64,000 nt of DNA from WJKG01 sp964627305 (GTDB lineage Bacteria; Zixibacteria; MSB-5A5; GN15; FEB-12): assembly GCA_964627305.1 (NCBI GenBank), contig CAZVHP010000008.1, positions 1-64,000 of the forward strand, given 5' to 3'. A program made the position numbers and the translations under genes. Shown piece by piece: positions 44,245-53,263 of the stretch (position 1 is its first letter; each line of letters starts with the position of its first letter). Under the pieces are notes generated by a model. It saw only the letters and a list, made by a program, of their open reading frames with translations, was not told the origin of the DNA and searched no databases.

Positions 44245-44640
44245 TCAGACGCGCCGCCGTTTCGGGGGGCGACACCCGTTGTGCGGGATGGGGGTAACGT
44301 CCTTAATGAGGACGACCTCAAGCCCGGCGGCCGAAAGCGACCGGATGGCGGCCTCGCGACCGGAGCCGGGTCCTTTGACCCAGACCTCGACCTTTCGCAG
44401 GCCCATATCCATCGCTTCCTTGGCTGCGGTGGAGCCGGCGAGCTGAGCGGCGAACGGGGTCGATTTTTTCGATCCCTTGAAGCCGGCCCTTCCGGCGGTA
44501 GCCCACGAGATGGTTCTACCGGTGGTGTCGGTAACGGTAATGACGGTGTTGTTGAACGTTGCCTTGATATGGACGACACCGTTCGCGTCGACGCGACGAG
44601 CTTTCTTTTTGACGCGTCCTTTCTTTTTGGGATCAGCCAC
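44245..44640 (-). CDS. rpsK: 30S ribosomal protein S11
   Basis: A 131-residue platform protein of the small subunit. Characteristic are the NNTVITVTD strand, SAGRAGFKGSKKSTPFAAQ-like segment, VWVKGPGSGREAAIR and the basic end PPKRRRV. Start GTG with GAGGTGA 5-6 bases ahead. It follows rpsM by 36 bases. Confidence 0.98.
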   Translation of the reverse strand: MADPKKKGRVKKKARRVDANGVVHIKATFNNTVITVTDTTGRTISWATAGRAGFKGSKKSTPFAAQLAGSTAAKEAMDMGLRKVEVWVKGPGSGREAAIRSLSAAGLEVVLIKDVTPIPHNGCRPPKRRRV

Positions 44641-44676
44641 GTATCACCTCAGAGATGTGTTGTCGGTTCTGCATCG

Positions 44677-45057
44677 CTACTTGACGGCCTTCTTTTTGAG
44701 ACCGCCGATAGCCCGTCGCGGTCCCTTGCGGGTCCGCGCATTGGTCTTGGTGCGTTGACCGCGCACCGGTAGTCCGCGGCGGTGCCGCAGACCGCGATAG
44801 CTGCCGATATCAATGAGCCGCTTGATGTTCATTGAGATTTCGGTCCGGAGGTTTCCCTCGATGGTATAGTCGTTCTCGATGACATTTCGCAGCTTCGCGA
44901 CCTCATCGTCGGTCAGCTTATTGACCCGGGTATCCGGGCTGACACCGGTCTTTTTCAAGACCTGCCTGGCGATGTGAGGACCTATTCCGTAGATATAGGT
45001 CAGGCCGACCTCGACCCGCTTTCCCTTGGGCAGGTCAATACCCGCAATTCGAGCCAA
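44677..45057 (-). CDS. rpsM: 30S ribosomal protein S13
   Basis: A 126-residue head protein. The helix-two-turn-helix (YIYGIGPHIARQVL), RGLRHRRGLPVRGQRT and a Lys-rich C-terminal tail (KKKAVK) fit the family. The start is a TTG at 45057, supported by AAGGAG upstream; no ATG or GTG is available. Confidence 0.97.
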   Translation of the reverse strand: MARIAGIDLPKGKRVEVGLTYIYGIGPHIARQVLKKTGVSPDTRVNKLTDDEVAKLRNVIENDYTIEGNLRTEISMNIKRLIDIGSYRGLRHRRGLPVRGQRTKTNARTRKGPRRAIGGLKKKAVK

Positions 45058-45113
45058 ATCAGTACTCCTTTATGTATCGCGTAACCATACTAATCGTTTT
45101 CATTTTCGATCAT

Positions 45114-45230
45114 TCAGCCCTGGCGCTGTTTGTGGTTGGGGTTGCGTTTACAGATCACTCGCAGCACTCCTTTGCGCTTGATGATCTTGCAGTGTTCACA
45201 GCGCTTTCTGACAGAGGACTTTACTTTCAT
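45114..45230 (-). CDS. rpmJ: 50S ribosomal protein L36
   Basis: A 38-residue zinc-ribbon protein, MKVKSSVRKRCEHCKI at the start and CKRNPNHKQRQG at the end. The metal ligands C11, C14, C27 and H33 are present, so this is the zinc-binding (Zn+) form. It sits between infA and rpsM, the standard place. Confidence 0.95.
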   Translation of the reverse strand: MKVKSSVRKRCEHCKIIKRKGVLRVICKRNPNHKQRQG

Positions 45231-45257
45231 GGTCAAACCGCCTTTCGTGCCATCTGA

Positions 45258-45476
45258 CTACTTGTACCGGTACGTAATTCGGCCACGGCTCAAATCGTAG
45301 GGTGATAGTTCAAGTGTTACTTTATCTCCCGGTAGTATCTTGATGAAATGCATACGCATTTTACCTGAGATGTGGGCGAGCACGACGTGCCCGTTATCGA
45401 GTTCCACCTTGAACATCGCATTCGGCAGAGGTTCGATCACGCGACCTTCCACCGTAATAGTTTCCTCTTTGGCCAT
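45258..45476 (-). CDS. infA: Translation initiation factor IF-1
   Basis: A 72-residue OB-fold protein that occupies the ribosomal A site during initiation. MAKEETITVEGRV, HISGKMRMHFI, LPGDKV and RGRITYRYK are typical. It follows map by 8 bases and precedes rpmJ. Confidence 0.98.
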   Translation of the reverse strand: MAKEETITVEGRVIEPLPNAMFKVELDNGHVVLAHISGKMRMHFIKILPGDKVTLELSPYDLSRGRITYRYK

Positions 45477-45484
45477 AGACTCCC

Positions 45485-46231
45485 TTACAGTTTGCTCAAC
45501 ACATCCGGACCGTCATCAGTGATGGCCACCTGGTGTTCGAAGTGGGCCGATGGTCTTCCATCGGCAGTTACCACAGTCCAGCCATCGGGCAGAGTTTTCA
45601 CCTGATGAGTGCCCATGTTGATCATCGGCTCTATACAAATCACTAAACCAGCTCTCAGTTTTGGACCCTCGTTAATCGACCCGAAGTTTGGTATTTGAGG
45701 GTCCTCGTGCATCGTCCTGCCGATGCCATGTCCGACGAGTTGTCTGACGACCCCGAAGCCGCCTTCCTTTTCGGCCACCTGCTGGACAGCGTGCGAGATA
45801 TGGCCGACCCGATTGCCGGGGCGGGCCTGCTCGATACCAGCCTCGAGGGCCTCCTGTGTGACATCGAGCAGCCGTTGAACCTCGGCCGGTATTTCACCGA
45901 GGGCGAAGGTGCGGGCGCTGTCGCCGTAGAAGCCCTCGACGATAGTGCCGACATCGACCGACACAATCTGTCCCTCGCGCATAACGCGGTCACCGGGGAT
46001 GCCGTGGACGACCTCATCGTCGATCGAGATGCAGGCGGATGCCGGGTACCCGTGAAAGCCTTTGAATCCCGGCTTGGCGCCGTGATCCAGGATGAATTGC
46101 TCCACGAGCCGGTCCAGTTCTGCGGTGGTCATACCGGGTGTTATGTTCTCTCCGACCATATTCAGCGTTCTAGTGACCAGTTGGGCCGCCTTTCGCATGA
46201 TTTCGATTTCTTCCGGCGACTTCGTCAACAT
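45485..46231 (-). CDS. map: Methionine aminopeptidase, type I
   Basis: A 248-residue metallopeptidase that removes initiator Met. The pita-bread fold ligands are recognisable: D in VSVDVGT, D in FYGDSAR, H in VGHGIGR, and two Glu in the EPMI and final SAHFEHQVAIT regions. I start at the ATG at 46231; a GTG two codons earlier (46237) is possible. No strong SD is visible for either. Linked to adk and infA as usual. Confidence 0.96.
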   Translation of the reverse strand: MLTKSPEEIEIMRKAAQLVTRTLNMVGENITPGMTTAELDRLVEQFILDHGAKPGFKGFHGYPASACISIDDEVVHGIPGDRVMREGQIVSVDVGTIVEGFYGDSARTFALGEIPAEVQRLLDVTQEALEAGIEQARPGNRVGHISHAVQQVAEKEGGFGVVRQLVGHGIGRTMHEDPQIPNFGSINEGPKLRAGLVICIEPMINMGTHQVKTLPDGWTVVTADGRPSAHFEHQVAITDDGPDVLSKL

Positions 46232-46272
46232 ACTCACATCTCAGACCGTCGCGGCAGACATTGCCTGTCGAG

Positions 46273-46827
46273 TCAGCCCACCACCTTTTTCAGATCCGCA
46301 AAGACGCCATGGATATCTTTGGCGGCTGAGACCTCGCGGAGGATTGACTGCTTGCGATAGAAGTCCTCGATGGGCTGGGTCTGTTTGCGGTATACTTCGA
46401 GCCGGTTGCGGACCACGCTTTCGTCGTCATCGGCCCGTCCGCGTCCGGAGAGGCGGTCGACGATGACTTCGTCATCCAGAGTGAAAAGCACTGCGGCATC
46501 GACAGTTATGTTCTTTTTATCAAGCATTTCCTGAAGAGCCTGTGCTTGCGGCATGGTCCGCGGGAAGCCGTCGAGGATGAACCCGGAGTCCAGTTCGCCG
46601 GAGTTGATCTGATCTTCGATGAGTCCGACGAGCAGGTCGTCGGGGACCAGTTCGCCCTTTTTCATGAAGTCATCGGCTTTTTTGCCGAGATCGGTGCCGG
46701 CGTCGACAGCCTGGCGGAGCATTTCGCCGGTTGACAGGTGCTTGATGTTCATTTCTTCGGACAGTTTTGCTGCCTGGGTACCTTTACCGGTTCCCGGGGC
46801 TCCCAGAAAGATGTAGTTTTTGCCCAT
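46273..46827 (-). CDS. adk: Adenylate kinase
   Basis: A 184-residue nucleotide kinase balancing ATP, ADP and AMP. The P-loop GAPGTGKGT, the AMP-binding HLSTGEMLR and FILDGFPRT, and a short LID (GRGRADDD) without zinc-binding cysteines identify the short form. The start overlaps the secY stop in TAATG, implying coupled translation. Confidence 0.97.
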   Translation of the reverse strand: MGKNYIFLGAPGTGKGTQAAKLSEEMNIKHLSTGEMLRQAVDAGTDLGKKADDFMKKGELVPDDLLVGLIEDQINSGELDSGFILDGFPRTMPQAQALQEMLDKKNITVDAAVLFTLDDEVIVDRLSGRGRADDDESVVRNRLEVYRKQTQPIEDFYRKQSILREVSAAKDIHGVFADLKKVVG

Positions 46828-48134
46828 TACATTGATCTCCCGCGAATTTTGCCTTTTTTCATGAAGCCATCGTAGTGCCGCATAAGCAGGTGGGATTCGA
46901 TCTGCTGGAGGGTGTCAAGCGCCACACCGACGATAATCAGCAGTCCGGTGCCACCGAAGAAGAAGGTGACATTGAACTGGCCAATGAGCACCCATGGCAG
47001 GATGGCGATGGCGGCGAAGAAGATGGCACCCGGAAGGGTGATCCGGGTCAGAATTCTTTCGATATACTGAGCGGTGTTACGTCCGGGTCGAATGCCCGGG
47101 ATGTAGCCGCCGTTTTTGCGCATGTTGTCCGCGATTTCTCGCGGGTTAAAGACAATGGCCGTGTAGAAGTAGGCGAAGAAGACAATAATCAAGCCATAGA
47201 CGATCGAGTACCAGAAACCTCCCGGGGCCAGTCCGACGGCGACGATATTTTGTATCCAGTCGGTGTTTGGAAACAGCTGAGCCACGGTGGACGGTAGGAA
47301 CATGATCGACTGGGCGAAGATGATCGGGATAATACCGGCCGAGTTGACGCTGAGCGGGAGATGAGTGGTGGCGCCACCGAAGACGCGACGGCCGATGACC
47401 TTGCGCGGGTACTGGACCGGGACCTTGCGCTGTGCGCGGGTGACCATGATAACGGCAGCGATGACCAGGAGCATCATGGCGAGCATAACGACACCGATCA
47501 GGAAGGAGCGGCTACCGTGCCATATAAGCAGGGTTTCCTGGACAACGGCATCGGGGAAGCGGGCGATGATCCCGATGAAAATGATCAATGAGATGCCGTT
47601 GCCGATGCCTCGTTCGGTGATTTGTTCACCCAGCCACATGACGAAGATAGTACCACAGGTGAAGGTGAGAATGGTCAGCGGAATGAACGAGGTGGTGTCC
47701 ATGTGGACGGCGGGTATGCCGTTGAGGTTGATGGTGGTCAGGAAGGTTGCCGTACCCCATGCCTGCAGCGCGGCGATTACGACTGTCAGATAGCGGGTGT
47801 ACTGCGTGATTTTGCGTCGTCCTTCTTCGCCTTCGCGCTGCAGTCGTTGCAGGAAGGGTACGACTGCCCCGAGCAATTGGAGCATAATGGAGGCGGAGAT
47901 GTAGGGCATGATACCGAGGGCGAAGATAGTTGCCTTGGCGAACGCACCGCCGGCGAAGAGGTCGAGCATGCCGAAGATGGAGTCCGAAGACAGAGCGCTG
48001 GCCAGAATGCTGCCATCGACGCCGGGAGTGGGGATATGCCCACCGATTCGGTATACGATGAGGATGCTGAGGGTGAAGAAGATCCTTTTCCGCAGTTCTT
48101 CTACCTTGAAGATTGATTTGAATGTCTCTATCAC
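46827..48134 (-). CDS. secY: Protein translocase subunit SecY
   Basis: A 435-residue channel protein with ten transmembrane segments. The N-terminal RIGGHIPTPGV loop, a plug region with LFAGGAFAKATIFALGIMP, and cytoplasmic loops with RRVFGG and NMRKNGGYIPGIRPG are typical. The start is GTG, overlapping the rplO stop by 4 bases. Confidence 0.98.
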   Translation of the reverse strand: MIETFKSIFKVEELRKRIFFTLSILIVYRIGGHIPTPGVDGSILASALSSDSIFGMLDLFAGGAFAKATIFALGIMPYISASIMLQLLGAVVPFLQRLQREGEEGRRKITQYTRYLTVVIAALQAWGTATFLTTINLNGIPAVHMDTTSFIPLTILTFTCGTIFVMWLGEQITERGIGNGISLIIFIGIIARFPDAVVQETLLIWHGSRSFLIGVVMLAMMLLVIAAVIMVTRAQRKVPVQYPRKVIGRRVFGGATTHLPLSVNSAGIIPIIFAQSIMFLPSTVAQLFPNTDWIQNIVAVGLAPGGFWYSIVYGLIIVFFAYFYTAIVFNPREIADNMRKNGGYIPGIRPGRNTAQYIERILTRITLPGAIFFAAIAILPWVLIGQFNVTFFFGGTGLLIIVGVALDTLQQIESHLLMRHYDGFMKKGKIRGRSM

Positions 48135-48574
48135 TTAGTCACCTCGGCTTTTCCTCCGGCAGCCTCGATTTTGCTCAGCGCAGATTTTGAGAAAGCTGCG
48201 GCTTTGATGGTATAAGCCTGATCGATCTGGCCGTTTCCGAGTATCTTGACGGGGGTGTTGGTTTTGCGAATCAGTCCCGCCTGTTTGAGGGTTTCTGGGG
48301 AGACATCGCCGGGTGTGCACCGTGCCGCCAGATCACCGATATTGACAATCTGAAATTCTTTTTTGAAGATGTTCGCGAAGCCGAATTTCGGCAGTCTCAG
48401 GTGCAGTGGCATTTGTCCGCCTTCACGGGCGTAGCGGTGTTTGAATCCGCTACGGGCCTTGGCGCCCTTGTGTCCGCGTCCGGAGGTTTTGCCCAGCCCG
48501 CTGCCGGATCCGCGTCCGACACGTTTGCGACTTTTTTTCGAACCCTCGGCCGGTTGTAGATTATGCAGTTCCAT
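48131..48574 (-). CDS. rplO: 50S ribosomal protein L15
   Basis: A 147-residue protein with the N-terminal basic Gly-rich segment KRVGRGSGSGLGKTSGRGHKG that threads into 23S rRNA and the globular domain ending FSKSALSKIEAAGG. Standard spc position between rpmD and secY. Confidence 0.98.
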   Translation of the reverse strand: MELHNLQPAEGSKKSRKRVGRGSGSGLGKTSGRGHKGAKARSGFKHRYAREGGQMPLHLRLPKFGFANIFKKEFQIVNIGDLAARCTPGDVSPETLKQAGLIRKTNTPVKILGNGQIDQAYTIKAAAFSKSALSKIEAAGGKAEVTK

Positions 48575-48593
48575 TTAGCGCCTCATTCCTGCT

Positions 48594-48779
48594 CTATTCG
48601 TCCACTTCCTCAACCTGAACCAGGTGGGATACCTTGTTGATCATACCCCGTAGTTGTGGGGTATCGTTGTGAACCACGCTCCGGTGCAGCTTCCCGAGGC
48701 CGAGCGCTTCGATAGTGCGCTTCTGGGGGAGCTTGCGGTGGATGGTGCTCCGAATCTGAGTGACTTTCAACTTGGCCAT
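48594..48779 (-). CDS. rpmD: 50S ribosomal protein L30
   Basis: A 61-residue protein of normal short bacterial length. LKVTQIRSTIHRKLPQKRTI and ALGLGKLHRSV are the expected conserved strand and helix. It lies between rpsE and rplO. Confidence 0.96.
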   Translation of the reverse strand: MAKLKVTQIRSTIHRKLPQKRTIEALGLGKLHRSVVHNDTPQLRGMINKVSHLVQVEEVDE

Positions 48780-48825
48780 AGCCTTATCCTTCCCGAGTCG
48801 GACGGGGTTGGCTGATCACGCGTAA

Positions 48826-49308
48826 TCAGGCCTTTTCCCGGAAGTTCTGTTCCTGTTCTCGTGTCCGGAGGTTTTGCAGGCCGTTCATAGTTGCCTTGAC
48901 AACGTTGAACGGGTTCCGGCTTCCGAGGGCTTTGGTGAGTATATCCTGCACGCCGGCCGTTTCGAGGATGGCCCGGACGGGCCCTCCGGCGATGACGCCT
49001 GTGCCGGGCGATGCCGGTCGCATGACGACGGTAGTAGATGCGAACTCACCATCGATCCGATGCGGAATGGTGCCTTCCTGGACGTTGATGGTTGTCATGG
49101 CTTTTCTGGCGGCCTCGGTACCTTTTCTGATAGCCTCGGCCACTTCAGGAGCTTTGCCATGACCGACACCGACCTTTCCCTTTTTGTCGCCGACAGCAAC
49201 GAGGGCGGTAAAGGAGAAGCGGCGTCCGCCTTTGACAACTTTTGCCACGCGGTTGACGGTGATGACGCGCTCTTCGAATTCAGCGTTTTCGGGATCAAAC
49301 CTAACCAA
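48826..49308 (-). CDS. rpsE: 30S ribosomal protein S5
   Basis: A 160-residue protein with the double-stranded-RNA-like fold. RVAKVVKGGRRFSFTALVAVGD, KVGVGHGKAPEV and the GTGVIAGGPVRAILE segment (fidelity region) are present. The start is TTG, with AGGT just upstream, and no ATG or GTG upstream fits. Confidence 0.97.
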   Translation of the reverse strand: MVRFDPENAEFEERVITVNRVAKVVKGGRRFSFTALVAVGDKKGKVGVGHGKAPEVAEAIRKGTEAARKAMTTINVQEGTIPHRIDGEFASTTVVMRPASPGTGVIAGGPVRAILETAGVQDILTKALGSRNPFNVVKATMNGLQNLRTREQEQNFREKA

Positions 49309-49352
49309 GTCTTACCTCATCTATTGTGGGCCATTACCACATTGTTTCTCGT

Positions 49353-49727
49353 TTAGAACTGCAAGCCGCCCTTACGGGCGCCCTCGGCAAGAGCCTTGAC
49401 GCGTCCGTGGTAGGGGAAGCGATTGCGATCGAAGACGACGGACTGGATGCCGTTTTCTTTGGCCGTCTCTGCCAGGACTTCGCCGACGGCCTGTGCGATT
49501 TTGGTTTTGTCCATGTCGTCCTTTGTTTTCTCGCGTACGACTGGTGAGTTTGACGCGGCCGCGGCGAGGGTGCGTCCCTGGACGTCGTCGATGATCTGGG
49601 CATAGATATGCTTGAGGGTTCGGCAGACGGTCAGGCGCGGTCGTTCCGCGGTTCCGTGAACCTTTCCCCGAACCCGTCGGCGGCGTCGTTCACCGCGCAG
49701 GTCCTTCTTAGTGTTGCGATCAGCCAT
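49353..49727 (-). CDS. rplR: 50S ribosomal protein L18
   Basis: A 124-residue 5S-rRNA-binding protein: basic N-terminus (RRRRRVRGKVHGT), RPRLTVCRTLKHIYAQIID, and the typical end FDRNRFPYHGRVKALAEGARKGGLQF-like helix. Confidence 0.97.
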   Translation of the reverse strand: MADRNTKKDLRGERRRRRVRGKVHGTAERPRLTVCRTLKHIYAQIIDDVQGRTLAAAASNSPVVREKTKDDMDKTKIAQAVGEVLAETAKENGIQSVVFDRNRFPYHGRVKALAEGARKGGLQF

Positions 49728-49745
49728 TGCCTTGCATCCCTCACA

Positions 49746-50288
49746 TTAGGCACCGGCGGTCTTGCCAGCCTTGGTGCGTACTTTTTCTTCGGCGTAGCGA
49801 ATACCCTTGCCCTTGTATGGTTCGGGTTTACGGAACGAGCGAATTTTGGCGGCCACCTGGCCGACGAGTTGTTTGTCGATGCCATCGACGATAATCTTGT
49901 TTTCCTTGGGCAGCACTTCGATAGTGACGCCTTCGGGGGGCTCCATGACGATGGGGTGCGAGTATCCCAGCCATGCGACGAGTCTATTTCCCTTCATTTC
50001 GGCGCGATAGCCGACACCGACAATCTGCAGTTCGCGCTTGTAGCCCTCGGTGACGCCGAGGACCAGGTTATTGATCAGGGCCCTGGTGAGGCCATGCAGA
50101 GCGCGGTGTTTTTTGTTATCGCTGGGGCGAGAGACGACGACGGTGTTATTCTCGACTGCGGCCGATATATCCTGGTGGATGTGGCAGGAGAGGTTACCTT
50201 TTGGTCCGGTAACGGTCACTGTTTGTCCCTGGATATCGACTTTGGTCTTATCCGGGATAGGCACCGGCAGTTTTCCTACACGTGACAT
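49746..50288 (-). CDS. rplF: 50S ribosomal protein L6
   Basis: A 180-residue two-lobed protein. MSRVGKLPVPIPDKT, the VTEGYKRELQIVGVGYRAE repeat and the GKGIRYAEEKVRTKAGKT end are diagnostic. Standard spc position after rpsH. Confidence 0.98.
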   Translation of the reverse strand: MSRVGKLPVPIPDKTKVDIQGQTVTVTGPKGNLSCHIHQDISAAVENNTVVVSRPSDNKKHRALHGLTRALINNLVLGVTEGYKRELQIVGVGYRAEMKGNRLVAWLGYSHPIVMEPPEGVTIEVLPKENKIIVDGIDKQLVGQVAAKIRSFRKPEPYKGKGIRYAEEKVRTKAGKTAGA

Positions 50289-50302
50289 GACAGTGTTCCT
50301 TC

Positions 50303-50704
50303 CTACCAGCAGCGCATGATCAACTCGCCGCCAATATTTCGCCTGGCGGCGTCGAAGTTGGTCATGACACCGTTCGAAGTCGAGATTATCTGCATCCCGC
50401 GCATGTTGAATGTCGAGCTGCGGACATCACCGGCAGCGACATACTGACGCAGTCCTGGTTTGGAGACGCGCTCGATACCCTTAATAACAGGTTCGTCATC
50501 GCGGCTGTAACGCAGGTAGATACGCAGTAGTCCCTGCTTGTTGTCCGGCAGTTCCACGAAATCGCGGAGGAACTTATTCTCAGTGAGGATTCGTACGATT
50601 TCACGCTTCAGCTTGGATGCCGGTACATCGACAGCCGGCTTGCGAGCCTTGCTGGCGTTTCGAATCCTGGTGAGCAGGTCACCGACCGGATCGGTCATAC
50701 TCAT
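50303..50704 (-). CDS. rpsH: 30S ribosomal protein S8
   Basis: A 133-residue central-domain protein. MTDPVGDLLTRIRNA and the conserved C-terminal STSNGVMT motif (GIxxxSTSxGxMT type) are present. The ATG at 50704 has GGGAG nine bases upstream; a second ATG two codons later is possible. In E. coli S8 represses the spc operon; a target site was not identified here. Confidence 0.98.
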   Translation of the reverse strand: MSMTDPVGDLLTRIRNASKARKPAVDVPASKLKREIVRILTENKFLRDFVELPDNKQGLLRIYLRYSRDDEPVIKGIERVSKPGLRQYVAAGDVRSSTFNMRGMQIISTSNGVMTNFDAARRNIGGELIMRCW

Positions 50705-50743
50705 AGAACCAGACTCCCAATTAACTCAACTTCGCGTTATTCA

Positions 50744-50929
50744 TTACCAACTGGCCTTGACGACTCCGGGGATTTCCCCGGCGAGCGCCAGCTCTCGGAA
50801 ACAGATGCGGCACAGGCCGAAGTGCCGCATGTAGGCTCTGGGGCGTCCACAGCGACTGCAACGGTTGTATGCCCGGACACCGAACTTTGGCGTCTTTTGC
50901 TGTTTCTCGATCAGACACTTCTTAGCCAT
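50744..50929 (-). CDS. rpsN: 30S ribosomal protein S14, zinc-binding type
   Basis: A 61-residue short S14 with two zinc-binding CxxC pairs (CSRC and CRIC). FGVRAYNRCSRCGRPRAYMR and the terminal KASW are typical of the zinc (type Z) form. Confidence 0.98.
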   Translation of the reverse strand: MAKKCLIEKQQKTPKFGVRAYNRCSRCGRPRAYMRHFGLCRICFRELALAGEIPGVVKASW

Positions 50930-50936
50930 GGTACTC

Positions 50937-51476
50937 CTATTTCCTGAACGGCATGCCCAGCTCCCTCAAAAGCTGGCGTGCCTCATCGTCGGTTTCCGCC
51001 GTGGTCGTAAAGCAGATGCCCATACCACGGACCGTATCTATCTTATCATAGTCGATCTCGGGGAAGATCAACTGTTCTTTCAGTCCGAGATTGTAGTTGC
51101 CTCGTCCGTCGAAGCCCTTCGGGCTGATGCCTTTGAAGTCGCGGATGCGGGGCATGGCGACATTGACCAGCCGATCCAGAAACTCGTACATGGCATCGCG
51201 GCGAAGTGTTACACAGCAGCCGATCGGGGTACCCTCGCGCAATTTGAAATTGGAGATGCTATTGCGGGCTCGGGTGACCTTTGGTTTGCGACCGGTGATC
51301 TGCTGGAGGTCGCTGACGGCAGCTTCCAGAGATTTGGCGTTCTGGACAGCCTCACCGACACCGATATTGACGGTGATCTTGCTGATTCTGGGGACCTCCA
51401 TCACGGAGGAGTACTTGTTTTCCTTCATCAGCCGGGGAACGATCTCGTTAGCGTATTTTTCCTTGAGTCTTGCCAT
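50937..51476 (-). CDS. rplE: 50S ribosomal protein L5
   Basis: A 179-residue 5S-rRNA-binding protein, MARLKEKYANEIVPRL to a typical GMGICFTTTAETDDEARQLL end. The SD decides the start: GAGG at 51485..51488 is 8 bases before the ATG at 51476, but only 2 bases before the ATG at 51482, so the shorter form is preferred. Confidence 0.96.
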   Translation of the reverse strand: MARLKEKYANEIVPRLMKENKYSSVMEVPRISKITVNIGVGEAVQNAKSLEAAVSDLQQITGRKPKVTRARNSISNFKLREGTPIGCCVTLRRDAMYEFLDRLVNVAMPRIRDFKGISPKGFDGRGNYNLGLKEQLIFPEIDYDKIDTVRGMGICFTTTAETDDEARQLLRELGMPFRK

Positions 51477-51488
51477 CGCCATAACCTC

Positions 51489-51806
51489 TTAGATTTGCTC
51501 GCCGGTCTTTTTGCAGATTCGCACGCGTCTCGTTTTGCCGTCCTCGGTGATAAGCGCCGTCGAGATGCGTGTAGGCCCGTTGAGTGACGAGTTATACAGG
51601 GCGACATTGCTGATGTGGACCGGTTCTTCGATTGTCAGGATTCCGCCTTTGCGGTTTTTCTGTGTGGGTCTTTGGTGCCGCTTACGGATATTGACACCTT
51701 CAACAATCACACGGCCTTTTTTGTGATCCACGAAGAGCACTCGTCCTGTTTTGCCCTTGTCCTGTCCGGACCTTATGTACACGGTATCGTTCTTGCGAAT
51801 ATTCAT
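51489..51806 (-). CDS. rplX: 50S ribosomal protein L24
   Basis: A 105-residue KOW-domain assembly initiator. NDTVYIRSGQDKGKTGRVL is the KOW motif, and EGVNIRKRHQRPTQKN follows. Normal length and place, 18 bases after rplN. Confidence 0.98.
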   Translation of the reverse strand: MNIRKNDTVYIRSGQDKGKTGRVLFVDHKKGRVIVEGVNIRKRHQRPTQKNRKGGILTIEEPVHISNVALYNSSLNGPTRISTALITEDGKTRRVRICKKTGEQI

Positions 51807-51824
51807 AGTCTTTCTCCCGCCTGC

Positions 51825-52190
51825 TTACAGGACTTCCGGTGCAAGTGAAACGATCTTCATGAAGCGTTTCTCACGCAGTTCTCGGGCGACCGGGCCGAAG
51901 ATACGCGTGCCGCGGGGTTCCCGCTGGTCGTTGATGATCACGGCGGCGTTGTCGGAGAAACGGATCAGCGATCCATCCTTTCGTTGCAGGGAGGCCTTGG
52001 TGCGCACGACGACGGCCTTGCAGACTTCTTTCTTTTTGACGGTGCCGCCGGGGATAGCCTCCTTGACGGTAACGACGATTATGTCGCCGACTTTGGCGTA
52101 CTTGCGTCGGCCACCGAGAACGCGGAAGCACATCACCTGTTTCGCGCCGGAGTTGTCGGCGACATTGAGTCTTGTAAATTCCTGAATCAT
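51825..52190 (-). CDS. rplN: 50S ribosomal protein L14
   Basis: A 121-residue protein, MIQEFTRLNVADNSGAKQ to the RELREKRFMKIVSLAPEVL end, both textbook. GDIIVVTVKEAIPGG and RFSDNAAVIIN strands are present. Confidence 0.98.
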   Translation of the reverse strand: MIQEFTRLNVADNSGAKQVMCFRVLGGRRKYAKVGDIIVVTVKEAIPGGTVKKKEVCKAVVVRTKASLQRKDGSLIRFSDNAAVIINDQREPRGTRIFGPVARELREKRFMKIVSLAPEVL

Positions 52191-52252
52191 GGCAAAATCA
52201 CCTTATCGGTCCGAAGCCGGGCTTCGGCCGGTTGCTACCACGTTAATGCTTC

Positions 52253-52534
52253 CTACCTGGCTTTCTCCACGACTTCCACCAGTCGCCACCGTTTGGTAGC
52301 GGACAGAGGGCGTGTCTCCATCACCCGCACGACATCACCGATGCCGGCTGCGTTGTCTTCATCGTGCGCATACAGCCTGGAGCTGGTCTTGGAGGTCTTG
52401 CTGTACAGCGGGTGTTGAATTGTGCGATCGATACGAATGACAATGGTCTTGTTCATCTTGTTCGACACGACGGTACCGACGCGGACTTTGCGGCGGCTTC
52501 GTTCGATCTTGTTCGTTTGTGGCGTCTCGGTCAT
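52253..52534 (-). CDS. rpsQ: 30S ribosomal protein S17
   Basis: A 93-residue OB-fold protein with VGTVVSNKMNKTIVI, HPLYSK and the GDVVRVMETRPLSATKRWRLVEVV end. The ATG overlaps the rpmC stop (ATGA). Confidence 0.97.
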   Translation of the reverse strand: MTETPQTNKIERSRRKVRVGTVVSNKMNKTIVIRIDRTIQHPLYSKTSKTSSRLYAHDEDNAAGIGDVVRVMETRPLSATKRWRLVEVVEKAR

Positions 52535-52812
52535 CTACCTGACTCCTTCGCTTCCGACTCGTTTTGATCCGACTCAACGTTGTCGAGTACGCTTCTCTTG
52601 CGCTCGGCCAGCCTGCGAATACCCAGTTCGTCTTCGCGGAGGACGGTCATGATTTGTCCGATCTCGCGGCCGATATGACGGAGTCGCAGCGGATCATCGA
52701 GCGACTTGAGGGACTGTCGCATGTTCAGGTTGAACAGCTCGTCCTCGAGATCGCGGCGTTTTTGCACGAGTTCTTCGCGCGTCATTTCGCGCAGTTCAGA
52801 GACATTCAGCAT
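52531..52812 (-). CDS. rpmC: 50S ribosomal protein L29
   Basis: A 93-residue L29: two-helix core (ELREMTREELVQKRRDLEDELFNLNMRQ) followed by an Arg/Glu-rich tail. Typical L29 is 62-70 residues; here about 25 extra charged residues (SVLDNVESDQNESEAKESGR) extend the C-terminus. It overlaps rpsQ by 4 bases. Confidence 0.95.
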   Translation of the reverse strand: MLNVSELREMTREELVQKRRDLEDELFNLNMRQSLKSLDDPLRLRHIGREIGQIMTVLREDELGIRRLAERKRSVLDNVESDQNESEAKESGR

Positions 52813-52815
52813 TGC

Positions 52816-53238
52816 CTACACGCCCTCCGTGTCTACTCGCGACACAAACTTGGTTTTCAGCGGCAGTTTGTTGGCTGCCAAGCGCATGGCTTCTCGCGCT
52901 ATGGTTTCGGAGACCCCTTCGATTTCGAAGAGGATGCGTCCGGGCTTAATGACCGCGACCCAGTATTCCGGGGCGCCTTTGCCTTTGCCCATGCGAGTTT
53001 CGGCCGGTTTCTTGGTGACGGGTTTGTCCGGAAAGATTCGGATCCAGATTTTTCCGCCGCGTTTGATATACCGGGTCATGGCAACGCGGGCGGCCTCGAT
53101 CTGTCGGTTGGTCATCCAGCAGGCTTCCATGGCCTTGAGCCCGAACTCGCCGAAGCTGACAGCGGAGCCACCTTTGGCTTTGCCCGACATGCGTCCGCGC
53201 TGTTGCTTGCGATACTTGATTTTTTTCGGCATCAACAT
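52816..53238 (-). CDS. rplP: 50S ribosomal protein L16
   Basis: A 140-residue protein near the peptidyl-transferase centre. MPKKIKYRKQQRGRMSGKAKGG and RMGKGKGAPEYWVAVIKPGRI are conserved. The ATG at 53238 has GAGGAG upstream; a second ATG two codons in would give the standard MPKK start. Confidence 0.97.
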   Translation of the reverse strand: MLMPKKIKYRKQQRGRMSGKAKGGSAVSFGEFGLKAMEACWMTNRQIEAARVAMTRYIKRGGKIWIRIFPDKPVTKKPAETRMGKGKGAPEYWVAVIKPGRILFEIEGVSETIAREAMRLAANKLPLKTKFVSRVDTEGV

Positions 53239-53263
53239 GGCTTACTTCTCCTCGTGGGCCTGC